Positions 1-5,019 of a stretch of 5,041 nt of DNA are shown piece after piece. Position 1 is the first letter of the stretch. Every line of letters starts with the position of its first letter. A program made the position numbers and the translations under genes. The stretch lies in contig JAQGNA010000518.1 of the NCBI GenBank assembly GCA_028292075.1, positions 1 through 5,041 on the forward strand, read 5' to 3'. Below the pieces are notes generated by a model, which worked only from the letters and a program-made list of their open reading frames with translations, did no database searches and had not been told where the DNA came from. Origin of the DNA: Rhodoferax sp. (lineage in GTDB: Bacteria > Pseudomonadota > Gammaproteobacteria > Burkholderiales > Burkholderiaceae).

Positions 1-82
1 CAGGCACCGCCGCAGTCGCAGCCAATCTTGTTGCTAGCCACGTTTTACCGCTTCCGCTGTTTCCGACGATGACTGCTTTCAT
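1..82 (-). CDS. P-loop ATPase / adenylate-kinase-like protein, N-terminal fragment
   Basis: This is the 5' end of a minus-strand gene that continues beyond the left edge; only 27 codons are visible. The protein starts MKAVIVGNSGSGKTWLATRL, a beta strand followed by a textbook Walker A loop (GxxGxGKT, residues 7-14), so it should bind ATP or GTP. A P-loop this close to the N terminus fits small adenylate-kinase-like or AAA-type nucleotide-binding proteins; the rest of the domain is needed to decide. The ATG at 82 is the likely start, because the same frame meets a stop at 119-121 with no better start between. No strong Shine-Dalgarno sequence is seen. It lies 103 bases downstream of the YdeI-like gene on the same strand, so the two may be co-transcribed. 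Codons such as CTA, ACA, AGA and TTG are unlike the GC3-rich usage of the genes to the right. Confidence 0.75.
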   Translation of the reverse strand, partial: MKAVIVGNSGSGKTWLATRLAATAAVP

Positions 83-141
83 CAGATTCTGTGCATAGAG
101 GGAGCCTTTCCGAAATGGTTAATTGGACGGCTGTGTGAGCG

Positions 142-173
142 TCTGCTATTGGCCGCTTTTGGCCGAGAGCAGA
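142..173 (-). other. Hairpin between YdeI-like gene and P-loop gene
   Basis: Bases 142-154 pair with 161-173: thirteen positions with one A/G mismatch (148/167) and one G-T wobble (150/165), around a 6-base loop (155-160). It starts 12 bases after the YdeI-like stop codon. On the minus strand no T-run follows, so it is not a classic intrinsic terminator. It could be a 3'-end stabilising or attenuating stem between the two minus-strand genes. That role is inference. Confidence 0.35.
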
Positions 174-185
174 GATTGCAAACGT

Positions 186-803
186 TCAATCCGAACGGCT
201 AACACTTGATCTAGATGGGTCAACAGTCTGGCCATTCGCGAGCATCTCCACCAACCTGGCGATACGCCGGGCGCGTGTTTCCGGTTTAACCGCCGTCTGT
301 ACCCGCCAGAGCACGGCGTAACGGTTGGAAGCGTTCACCGTCGCAAAGAAGGCTTTTGCCTGTGGGCTCGCCTCGAGCGCGGCATGCAGATCGGGCGGCA
401 CGGTAGCGGTGGACGCGCCGTCGTAGGCCTGGCGCCAGCGGCCGTCGGCCTTCGCCGCGTCGACTTGGGCCTGCCCCGCCGGCTGCATGCGTCCTGCCTC
501 GATCAGCGCCGCAACCTTGTCGACGTTGATCCTGGACCACATGCTGCGCGGGCGTCGCGGCGTGAAGCGCTGCAGGAAGTATCGGTCGTCCAGCCGCTTC
601 TTGTGACCGTCAATCCACCCCCAGCAGAGGGCGATCTCGACAGCTTCGGCATACGTGACGCTGGTTTCGCCGGCGCCCTTCTTGGCGATCATCAGCCATA
701 GCGAATCCACCGTGGCGTAGTGCCGCTCCAGCCAGGACTCGAACGACGTCGCCGAATTGAAAAGGGTCGCAGCAATGTCGGATTTCGTGTTGGGCAATGT
801 CAT
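186..803 (-). CDS. YdeI/OmpD-associated (OmdA) family protein
   Basis: A complete 205-residue protein of the YdeI/OmpD-associated family, small cytoplasmic proteins sometimes annotated as bacteriocin-protection proteins. Their biochemical role is poorly defined. Recognisable family blocks are YAEAVEIALCWGWIDGHKK (51-69), the basic block RFTPRRPRSMWSRIN (79-93), GRM (104-106), and the C-terminal NRYAVLWRVQTA followed by KPETRARRI (160-181), which is the typical ending; the last ~15 residues are a low-complexity tail. Length is normal for the family. No signal peptide or membrane segment is seen. The ATG at 803 is the only sensible start: the frame stays open to a stop near 876 but offers no ATG, GTG or TTG there. 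The purine run AAGGG abuts the ATG, closer than usual for a ribosome site, so initiation may be weak. It is divergent from the SDR gene across 244 bases. Family assignment is firm; function is not. Confidence 0.9.
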   Translation of the reverse strand: MTLPNTKSDIAATLFNSATSFESWLERHYATVDSLWLMIAKKGAGETSVTYAEAVEIALCWGWIDGHKKRLDDRYFLQRFTPRRPRSMWSRINVDKVAALIEAGRMQPAGQAQVDAAKADGRWRQAYDGASTATVPPDLHAALEASPQAKAFFATVNASNRYAVLWRVQTAVKPETRARRIARLVEMLANGQTVDPSRSSVSRSD

Positions 804-828
804 CCCTTGATCAGATGGCTGGTGATCG

Positions 829-856
829 TCCCTGGTAGCCAGGACGGCTGCAGGGA
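829..856. promoter_or_regulatory. Nested inverted repeat in divergent intergenic region
   Basis: TCCCTG (829-834) pairs with CAGGGA (851-856), and inside it AGCC (837-840) pairs with GGCT (846-849) around a 5-base centre. An alternative pairing CCTGG/CCAGG (831-835/839-843) uses part of the same bases. It ends 26 bases upstream of the YdeI-like start, inside its likely leader or promoter, so it could be an operator or a leader hairpin. The rest of the 804-1047 gap also has GCCCC/GGGGC (871-875/889-893), TTGGG-C-CCCAA (910-920) and the palindrome GGACGTCC (941-948). I see no convincing sigma-70 promoter for either divergent gene. Confidence 0.3.
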
Positions 857-1034
857 GACTACGCGATGTGGCCCCTTAGGGCCGAATCGGGGCATCGTAG
901 CAGGCGGTTTTGGGCCCCAAGCAGTCATCCGCGCCATCTAGGACGTCCACAACCCATATCCTTGTTTGCCGGGGTGCTTCCCGCAGCCCAACAGCAGCGC
1001 CCGGCTGCCTTGCGGCCTAATGCAACGCTATATC

Positions 1035-1040
1035 AAGGAG
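1035..1040 (+). promoter_or_regulatory. Shine-Dalgarno site of the SDR gene
   Basis: AAGGAG lies 7 bases before the ATG at 1048. It is the best ribosome binding site in the window and fixes the start of the reductase gene. Confidence 0.8.
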
Positions 1041-1047
1041 AGTATTC

Positions 1048-2118
1048 ATGCAGAAAAAAGCATTGGTGGTCGGCGTCAGTGGCGTGATCGGTCAGGCCTT
1101 GTCGGCGCATCTCATGGCCGAGGGGTGGACGGTGCACGGCCTGTCGCGTGGCAGGACCGAGGTGCCCGCTGGTTGCATCGGCATCACGGCCGATCTCACC
1201 GACGCGGCAGCGGTCGCGTCAGCCATCGGCGGGCTTGATGTGAAGCATGTATTTTTCAACGCCTGGGCGCGCCAGGCCAATGAAAAGGAAAACATACGCG
1301 TGAACGGCGCCATGGTCTCCAACGTGCTGGATGCCGTCGGCCCTTCGCTGCGCGGTGGCCATGCTGCGCTGGTGACGGGGCTCAAGCACTATCTTGGCCC
1401 CTTCGAGGCCTATGGAACTGGCGACGTGCCGCTCACCCCCTTCCGCGAAGACCAAGGGCGCCAGGCGGTCGACAACTTCTACTACGAGCAGGAAGACCGG
1501 CTCTTCGAGGCGGCGGCGCGGCATGGTTTCAGCTGGAGCGTGCACCGGCCGCACACCATCATCGGTTTCGCGGTGGGCAATGCAATGAACATGGGTGTGA
1601 CGCTCGCCGTCTATGCCACCCTGTGCAAGGCTAGTGGCCAGCCCTTCATCTTTCCCGGCTCCCCGCAGCAGTGGGAAGGCCTGACCGACATGACCGACGC
1701 ACGGCTGCTGGCCCGGCACCTGGCCTGGGCCGCCAGCAGCGAGCAGGCGAAGAACGAGGACTTCAACGTCGTCAACGGCGACGTGTTTCGCTGGCAATGG
1801 CTGTGGCCGCGGCTGGCCGAATACTTCGGCATTGAAGCCGCACCTTTCGACGGCGTGGTGCGCCCCTTGGCCGAGCGCATGGCCAGCGCCCCGGCGGAAT
1901 GGAAGCTGATTGCCGAGCGTCATGCGTTGAAGGAGCCGAACGTCGAGAAGCTGGCGTCGTGGTGGCACACCGACGCCGACCTGGGCCGCCCCATGGAAGT
2001 GCTGGCCGACATGACCAAGAGCCGCAAGGCCGGCTTCCTGGACTACCAAAGCACGCCGGATTCGTTCTTCGAGTTGTTCGAGCGACTGAAGGCCGAGCGC
2101 ATCATTCCGGCGTCATGA
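1048..2118 (+). CDS. PRISE-type SDR family NADP-dependent enone reductase
   Basis: A 356-residue extended short-chain dehydrogenase of the PRISE group (progesterone 5-beta-reductase/iridoid synthase-like). Characterised members reduce the C=C bond of enones with NADPH. The N terminus carries the Rossmann loop GVSGVIG (9-15); LSRG (32-35) places an Arg after the second beta strand, typical of NADP use, and ADL (48-50) is the next cofactor block. TGLKHY (110-115) and NFYYEQED (143-150) carry the likely catalytic pair K113 and Y145; their 32-residue spacing equals Lys147/Tyr179 of the plant enzyme, as I recall that numbering. HRPHTIIG (166-173) and the C-terminal SWWHTDADLGRP and KAGFLDYQSTPDSFFELFERL are also typical. 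It is expected to be cytoplasmic, with no signal peptide. The start is set by AAGGAG at 1035-1040. It probably shares a transcript with the hydrolase 79 bases downstream. The substrate is unknown. A generic NAD-dependent epimerase label is the main alternative annotation. Confidence 0.88.
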   Translation: MQKKALVVGVSGVIGQALSAHLMAEGWTVHGLSRGRTEVPAGCIGITADLTDAAAVASAIGGLDVKHVFFNAWARQANEKENIRVNGAMVSNVLDAVGPSLRGGHAALVTGLKHYLGPFEAYGTGDVPLTPFREDQGRQAVDNFYYEQEDRLFEAAARHGFSWSVHRPHTIIGFAVGNAMNMGVTLAVYATLCKASGQPFIFPGSPQQWEGLTDMTDARLLARHLAWAASSEQAKNEDFNVVNGDVFRWQWLWPRLAEYFGIEAAPFDGVVRPLAERMASAPAEWKLIAERHALKEPNVEKLASWWHTDADLGRPMEVLADMTKSRKAGFLDYQSTPDSFFELFERLKAERIIPAS

Positions 2119-2134
2119 GCGCCGCTTGGAAGCC

Positions 2135-2163
2135 TTGCCGCCCCTCCAATTCCATGGCATAAG
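2135..2163 (+). promoter_or_regulatory. Possible sigma-70 promoter for the hydrolase gene
   Basis: TTGCCG (2135-2140) and CATAAG (2158-2163) match the -35 and -10 consensus at 4 of 6 positions each, with exactly 17 bases between. They lie in the 79-base gap after the reductase gene, giving a leader of about 28 bases before the ATG at 2198. It may let the hydrolase be expressed independently of the reductase. Matches of this quality also occur by chance. Confidence 0.3.
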
Positions 2164-2197
2164 CTCCCCTGTCAATTTCTCAACAAGGTAACCCTCC

Positions 2198-3040
2198 ATG
2201 TGTGATTCGAACGACCAGGACGAGCTCAAGAAATACACCCGCCGCGACTTCGGCACCTGGGCCGCTGCCGCGGGCCTGGCAACCGCGCTGCCTGGCGTGG
2301 CCAACGCAGTCGCCGTGTCCGAACGCGAAGTGACCATCACCACGCCGGACGGCATTTGCGATGCCTACTTCGTCGCGCCCACGTCCGGCCCCGCGCCCGG
2401 CGTGCTGGTCTGGCCCGACGTGTTCGGTCTGCGCCCGGCCTTCCGGCAGATGGGCCGGCGGCTGGCCGAATCGGGCTACAGCGTGCTGGTGGTGAACCCG
2501 TTCTACCGGCAGAAGAAGGCGCCGACCGCGGCACAGGGCGGGCAGACGCCGATCGCCGAAGTCATGCCGCTGATGCAGGCGCTGACGCCCACCATGCACT
2601 TCAGCGATGCCAAGAGCTTCGTGGCCTGGCTCGATGCGCAGTCCGAGGTGGACAAGGCGCGCAAGATGGGCACCACCGGGTACTGCATGGGCGGGCCGAT
2701 CGCGGTGCGCACGGCATCGGCGGCGCCGGGCCGCATCGGGGCGGTGGGCAGCTTCCATGGCGCCGCCATGGTGACGGCCGCGCCCGAGAGCCCGCACCGC
2801 CTGGTGGGGCAGACGCAGGCGAGCTACCTGATCGCCATCGCCGAGAACGACGACGCCAAGGAACCCGAAGCCAAGAACGCCCTGCGCACCGCCTTCGAGA
2901 GCGCCAAGCTGCCGGCCGAGGTCGAGGTTTACCCGGCCGCCCACGGCTGGTGCCCGCCAGACAGCCGGGTCTACGATGCCACCCAGTCGGAACGCGCGTG
3001 GACGCGTCTGCTGGCCACGTTCAACAAGGCCTTGGTCTAA
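2198..3040 (+). CDS. Tat-exported dienelactone hydrolase family protein
   Basis: A 280-residue alpha/beta hydrolase of the dienelactone hydrolase family, which cleaves lactones and esters. The N terminus is a twin-arginine signal: YTRRDF (13-18), an alanine-rich hydrophobic stretch (about 21-31) and a signal-peptidase site near ANA (35-37), so the folded enzyme should go to the periplasm. The mature part follows the family: PDGICDAYFVAP (50-61), VWPDVFGLRP (71-80), nucleophile elbow GYCMGG (161-166) with Cys163, the acid in ENDD (216-219, Asp218 or Asp219) and AHGW (248-251) with His249. A full Cys-Asp-His triad is therefore present. The ribosome site AAGG (2185-2188) lies 9 bases before the ATG, and no other Met occurs before residue 85. 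It follows the SDR gene by 79 bases in the same direction and is closed by a hairpin terminator. The substrate is unknown; classical catechol-pathway members are cytoplasmic, so the exported form probably has another role. Confidence 0.9.
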   Translation: MCDSNDQDELKKYTRRDFGTWAAAAGLATALPGVANAVAVSEREVTITTPDGICDAYFVAPTSGPAPGVLVWPDVFGLRPAFRQMGRRLAESGYSVLVVNPFYRQKKAPTAAQGGQTPIAEVMPLMQALTPTMHFSDAKSFVAWLDAQSEVDKARKMGTTGYCMGGPIAVRTASAAPGRIGAVGSFHGAAMVTAAPESPHRLVGQTQASYLIAIAENDDAKEPEAKNALRTAFESAKLPAEVEVYPAAHGWCPPDSRVYDATQSERAWTRLLATFNKALV

Positions 3041-3048
3041 AGCGGCGA

Positions 3049-3105
3049 GAAGGGGTGAGAGAACCCGCCGGCGCGTGCCGCGGTTCTTTCACCCCTTCGT
3101 CTTTT
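3049..3105 (+). terminator. Intrinsic terminator of the SDR-hydrolase unit
   Basis: Bases 3049-3065 pair with 3082-3098 over 17 positions, 16 Watson-Crick plus one G-T wobble (3059/3088). Inside, CGGC (3069-3072) pairs with GCCG (3077-3080) around a GCGT loop. The run GTCTTTT (3099-3105) follows, a short U-tract in the plus-strand transcript. It begins 9 bases after the hydrolase stop. The stem also lies downstream of the convergent Bug gene, but on that strand it lacks a good T-run, so it is mainly a plus-strand terminator. The rest of the convergent gap (3106-3217) shows nothing I can support. Confidence 0.8.
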
Positions 3106-3217
3106 CCGCGGTGGTTGACGCGGTGGAGATGTCGGCTGGCGCACAGCCTGCCGCGACGCCTACCGAGCCATTGTCCACGGGTGGTGACGTCCCTGGCGGC
3201 GTCTCGATGGTTCTGCC

Positions 3218-4195
3218 CTACTGCGGCGTCAGGCCCGCGGCCTTCACCAGCTCCGCGTGCAGCTTGATGTCGGACGCGATGATGCGCTGAAGTTCTTCCG
3301 GCGAGCTCGGAGCGACTTCGATGCCGTTCTCGCCCAGCTTGGCCTTCAGGTCGGCGTCCATGGCGGTGCGCACGGCGCGGTTCAGCTGGTCGATGATGGG
3401 CCGCGGGGTCTTGGCCGGGGCCAGCAGGCCGATCCAGGCCGACAGCGACATGTCTTCGACGCCGGCCTCGGCCATGGTCGGCGTGTTGGGCAGCATGGCC
3501 GCGCGCTGTGGGCTCATGAGGCCGAGCGCATGCAGCTTGCCGGCCTGGATGTGCGGCAGGGCTTCGGGCAGCACCGCGAACATGGCGTCCACCGTGCCGG
3601 CAAGGGTGTCGTTCACGGCCAGGGCGCCGCCCTTGTACGGTACATGGAGCAGCTTGGCCTTGGTGCGGGTTTCGAACATCAGCCCGCCCAGGTGCTGCGG
3701 GCTGCCGTCGCCCGACGACGCGAAGGTGATCTGGCCGGGTGCGGCCTTGGCGGCGGCCACGAAGGCGGCCAGCGTGGGGTACTTCTGCTTGTCCTTGACC
3801 ACCAGCACCATGGGCTGGTTCACCAGCCGGGCCACGGGCGTGAAGTCGGCCTCGGGGTCGTAGGGCAGGGTCTTGAAGATGCTCTTGTTGGTGGTGAGGA
3901 AGGACGCCGGCGACACCGTGAGCGTGTAGCCGTCGGGTGCCGACTTGGCCACCGCCGGCATGCCGATCTGGCCGGACGCTCCGGCGCGGTTGTCGATGAT
4001 GAAGGGCTGGTTCATCATGGCGCTGACCTTCTGGCCCACGGCGCGGGCGATCATGTCCACGCTGCCGCCGGCGGGCAGGCCGACGATGATCTTGACGGGG
4101 TGGTCCGGGTAGGTGCCCTGGGCGAGCAGGGCGCTGCTGAAACCCAGGAGGCCGATGGTGCAGGTGAGGCGCGTGGCAAGGTGGCGGATGTTCAT
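3218..4195 (-). CDS. Bug/TctC-family tripartite tricarboxylate transporter substrate-binding protein
   Basis: A 325-residue periplasmic solute-binding protein of the Bug (TctC) family, which captures carboxylates and related small molecules for tripartite tricarboxylate transporters or for sensing. With the start at 4195 the N terminus is a Sec signal peptide: basic MNIRHLATR, a hydrophobic core (about 13-25) and cleavage near LLAQ (23-26). The mature protein opens YPDHPVKIIVG, then PAGGSVDMIAR (41-51), NRAGASGQIG (69-78), APDGYTL (86-92), SSGDGSPQHLGG (160-171), VPYKG (185-189), LPNTPTMAEAG (235-245) and AWIGLLAPAKTP (253-264), all family hallmarks in order. Length is standard. The frame extends upstream to a TTG at 4270, but those 25 residues precede the signal peptide and are probably untranslated. 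The ribosome site is weak. No TctA or TctB gene is in the window, so it appears to be an orphan. Its ligand cannot be inferred. Confidence 0.93.
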   Translation of the reverse strand: MNIRHLATRLTCTIGLLGFSSALLAQGTYPDHPVKIIVGLPAGGSVDMIARAVGQKVSAMMNQPFIIDNRAGASGQIGMPAVAKSAPDGYTLTVSPASFLTTNKSIFKTLPYDPEADFTPVARLVNQPMVLVVKDKQKYPTLAAFVAAAKAAPGQITFASSGDGSPQHLGGLMFETRTKAKLLHVPYKGGALAVNDTLAGTVDAMFAVLPEALPHIQAGKLHALGLMSPQRAAMLPNTPTMAEAGVEDMSLSAWIGLLAPAKTPRPIIDQLNRAVRTAMDADLKAKLGENGIEVAPSSPEELQRIIASDIKLHAELVKAAGLTPQ

Positions 4196-4252
4196 TGTGG
4201 CGAGGTCTCGGTTGAAGGTCGGCGCATGGCGCCAGCGGAACTGAAAAGAACT

Positions 4253-4276
4253 TGAAACAACGATTTGCAAGTTTCA
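4253..4276. promoter_or_regulatory. Inverted repeat upstream of the Bug gene
   Basis: TGAAAC (4253-4258) and GTTTCA (4271-4276) form a perfect 6-base inverted repeat with a 12-base spacer, 58 bases upstream of the Bug ATG. The spacing, with centres 18 bases apart, suits a dimeric regulator binding one face of the helix. On the minus strand the centre contains TTGCAA (4270-4265) followed 17 bases later by a poor -10 (TTTTCA), so it could overlap the promoter. No regulator gene that would own this site is adjacent. Confidence 0.3.
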
Positions 4277-4320
4277 TGCCGACAGCAAAGGCAGCGAGGC
4301 AGCGAAGTCAGCGCGGCATG
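4275..4320. repeat. Short inverted and direct repeats between Bug and GyrI-like genes
   Basis: CATGCCG (4275-4281) and CGGCATG (4314-4320) are perfect inverted 7-base arms 32 bases apart. Between them GGCAGCGA occurs twice in tandem (4290-4297, 4298-4305). No T-run accompanies them, so I do not call a terminator for the GyrI-like gene. The 210-base gap 4196-4405 holds no other supported feature. Confidence 0.3.
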
Positions 4321-4405
4321 ACCGCTCTCCTTGCCCTCGCGCGAAAGGCATCCTAGCCCTGGGCAGCCGTTCGCCGCCCCCCGAAAACCCGCATGCGTGC
4401 CGCCG

Positions 4406-4891
4406 TCACCTGAGGGGCAGAAACACCTCGGTCACGGCCTCGTGCGCGGCCACCTCCGGAAAGAAGCTCAACCGTTGGCAGTACATCGGAAAGTCGCGCA
4501 AGGCCTCGCCGCTGGCGGGCAGCCATTCGCGGTACAGGTAAAGCGCGGCCGGCTCCGTGTTTTCGGTGTGGCCCACGACGCGCAGCACCACGCAACGCCC
4601 GCCCGGAATCTCGCCCGCCTCGATGCGCTCGCCATGCGATTCGATCGGCCGATCGGTGCCCACGCAGAGGTCGATGCGGTAGTCATCGGGTGATGCGGGC
4701 TGGCGTTCGGAGCGCCACACGTTGAAGGTCGGGTGGGTTCGGGGCGGCAGTCGGGCGGCTTGTCGCCAGGCGATAAAGCGCTGGATGCTGGCGCCCAGCA
4801 GGGCCGGGTCGCCGCGGTGCCCAAGGATGGCCACCGGCGTGGCGGCCACATGGCGGACGACCACGTCGTCTGGGGTGAAGGTTCTTTGCAT
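4406..4891 (-). CDS. Stand-alone GyrI-like (effector-binding domain) protein
   Basis: A 161-residue protein consisting of a single GyrI-like/AraC effector-binding domain. This fold binds small, often cationic or hydrophobic ligands, or in E. coli SbmC/GyrI protects DNA gyrase. Family blocks are the opening strand VVRHVAATPVAILGHRGD (11-28), YRIDLCVG (71-78), IPGGRCVVLRVVGHTE (95-110), LYLYREWLPASGEALRDFP (117-135) and the closing EAVTEVFLPL (151-160). There is no helix-turn-helix, so it is not itself an AraC regulator. The ATG at 4891 is chosen because GGAG lies 7 bases upstream and family homology begins there; the frame is open to 5023 but those 44 residues are low-complexity FRP repeats and start with TTG. 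The usual Glu of the P-x-x-E-x-Y motif seems replaced by Cys138 (PMYCQR, 135-140). It is on the same strand as the Bug gene, 210 bases upstream of it. The cellular role is unknown. Confidence 0.82.
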   Translation of the reverse strand: MQRTFTPDDVVVRHVAATPVAILGHRGDPALLGASIQRFIAWRQAARLPPRTHPTFNVWRSERQPASPDDYRIDLCVGTDRPIESHGERIEAGEIPGGRCVVLRVVGHTENTEPAALYLYREWLPASGEALRDFPMYCQRLSFFPEVAAHEAVTEVFLPLR

Positions 4892-4898
4892 CGGTTGG

Positions 4899-4902
4899 CT
4901 CC
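4899..4902 (-). promoter_or_regulatory. Shine-Dalgarno site deciding the GyrI-like start
   Basis: Read on the minus strand this is GGAG, 7 bases before the ATG at 4891. It supports that codon over the upstream TTG at 5023, which would add 44 repetitive residues. Confidence 0.65.
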
Positions 4903-4905
4903 GGC

Positions 4906-4941
4906 AGGGACGAAAGGGGCGGAAGGGGCGAAAGGGACGAT
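4906..4941. repeat. Four-copy 9-base tandem repeat
   Basis: Four contiguous 9-base units: AGGGACGAA (4906-4914), AGGGGCGGA (4915-4923), AGGGGCGAA (4924-4932) and AGGGACGAT (4933-4941), consensus AGGGRCGRW. The block sits 15 to 50 bases upstream of the GyrI-like ATG, next to its ribosome site. If the upstream frame were translated it would encode repeated Phe-Arg-Pro. It is either a slipped-strand simple repeat or a spaced binding array. Confidence 0.8.
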
Positions 4942-4951
4942 TGACAAGACT

Positions 4952-4972
4952 GTGCCGATGATCATGCGGCAC
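4952..4972. promoter_or_regulatory. 21-base dyad upstream of the GyrI-like gene
   Basis: GTGCCG (4952-4957) and CGGCAC (4967-4972) flank the perfect palindrome ATGATCAT (4958-4965), with one extra G at 4966. The whole element is symmetric over 20 of 21 bases. It lies 60 bases upstream of the GyrI-like ATG, a usual position for an operator or an activator site. The regulator is not identifiable from this window. Confidence 0.4.
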
Positions 4973-5019
4973 CGATGACGGGCCGTTGAAGCGGGCCTGG
5001 ACGCGGGATGGCAGCGCCG

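Noticed and set aside
1029..1034. TATATC as a -10 box for the reductase gene
   Set aside because: It immediately precedes the ribosome site, leaving no room for a leader, and no -35 is present at 16 to 18 bases upstream.
1219..2049. Long minus-strand open frame (276 codons) opposite the reductase gene
   Set aside because: It is antisense to a gene with clear family motifs. Its translation is rich in His, Arg and Gly with no recognisable domain, as expected for the complement of GC3-biased coding DNA.
2180..2944. Minus-strand open frame (254 codons) opposite the hydrolase gene
   Set aside because: It is an antisense shadow of the dienelactone-hydrolase-family gene, low in complexity and with no domain.
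3257..4255. Plus-strand open frame (332 codons) opposite the Bug gene
   Set aside because: It is an antisense shadow; the Bug protein on the other strand matches its family from end to end.
3021..4277. Minus-strand frame of 418 codons starting with an ATG at 4277
   Set aside because: It overlaps the Bug gene in another frame, its translation is Pro/Arg/His-rich without any domain, and it runs through the terminator into the hydrolase gene.
4356..4405. Possible terminator after the GyrI-like gene (GC-rich palindromes such as CGCATGCG)
   Set aside because: The palindromes leave no loop for a hairpin, and no stem followed by a T-run could be drawn.
4941..4946. Perfect -35 hexamer TTGACA on the plus strand
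   Set aside because: No acceptable -10 lies 16 to 18 bases downstream (the bases there are GC-rich), and no plus-strand gene follows inside the window.
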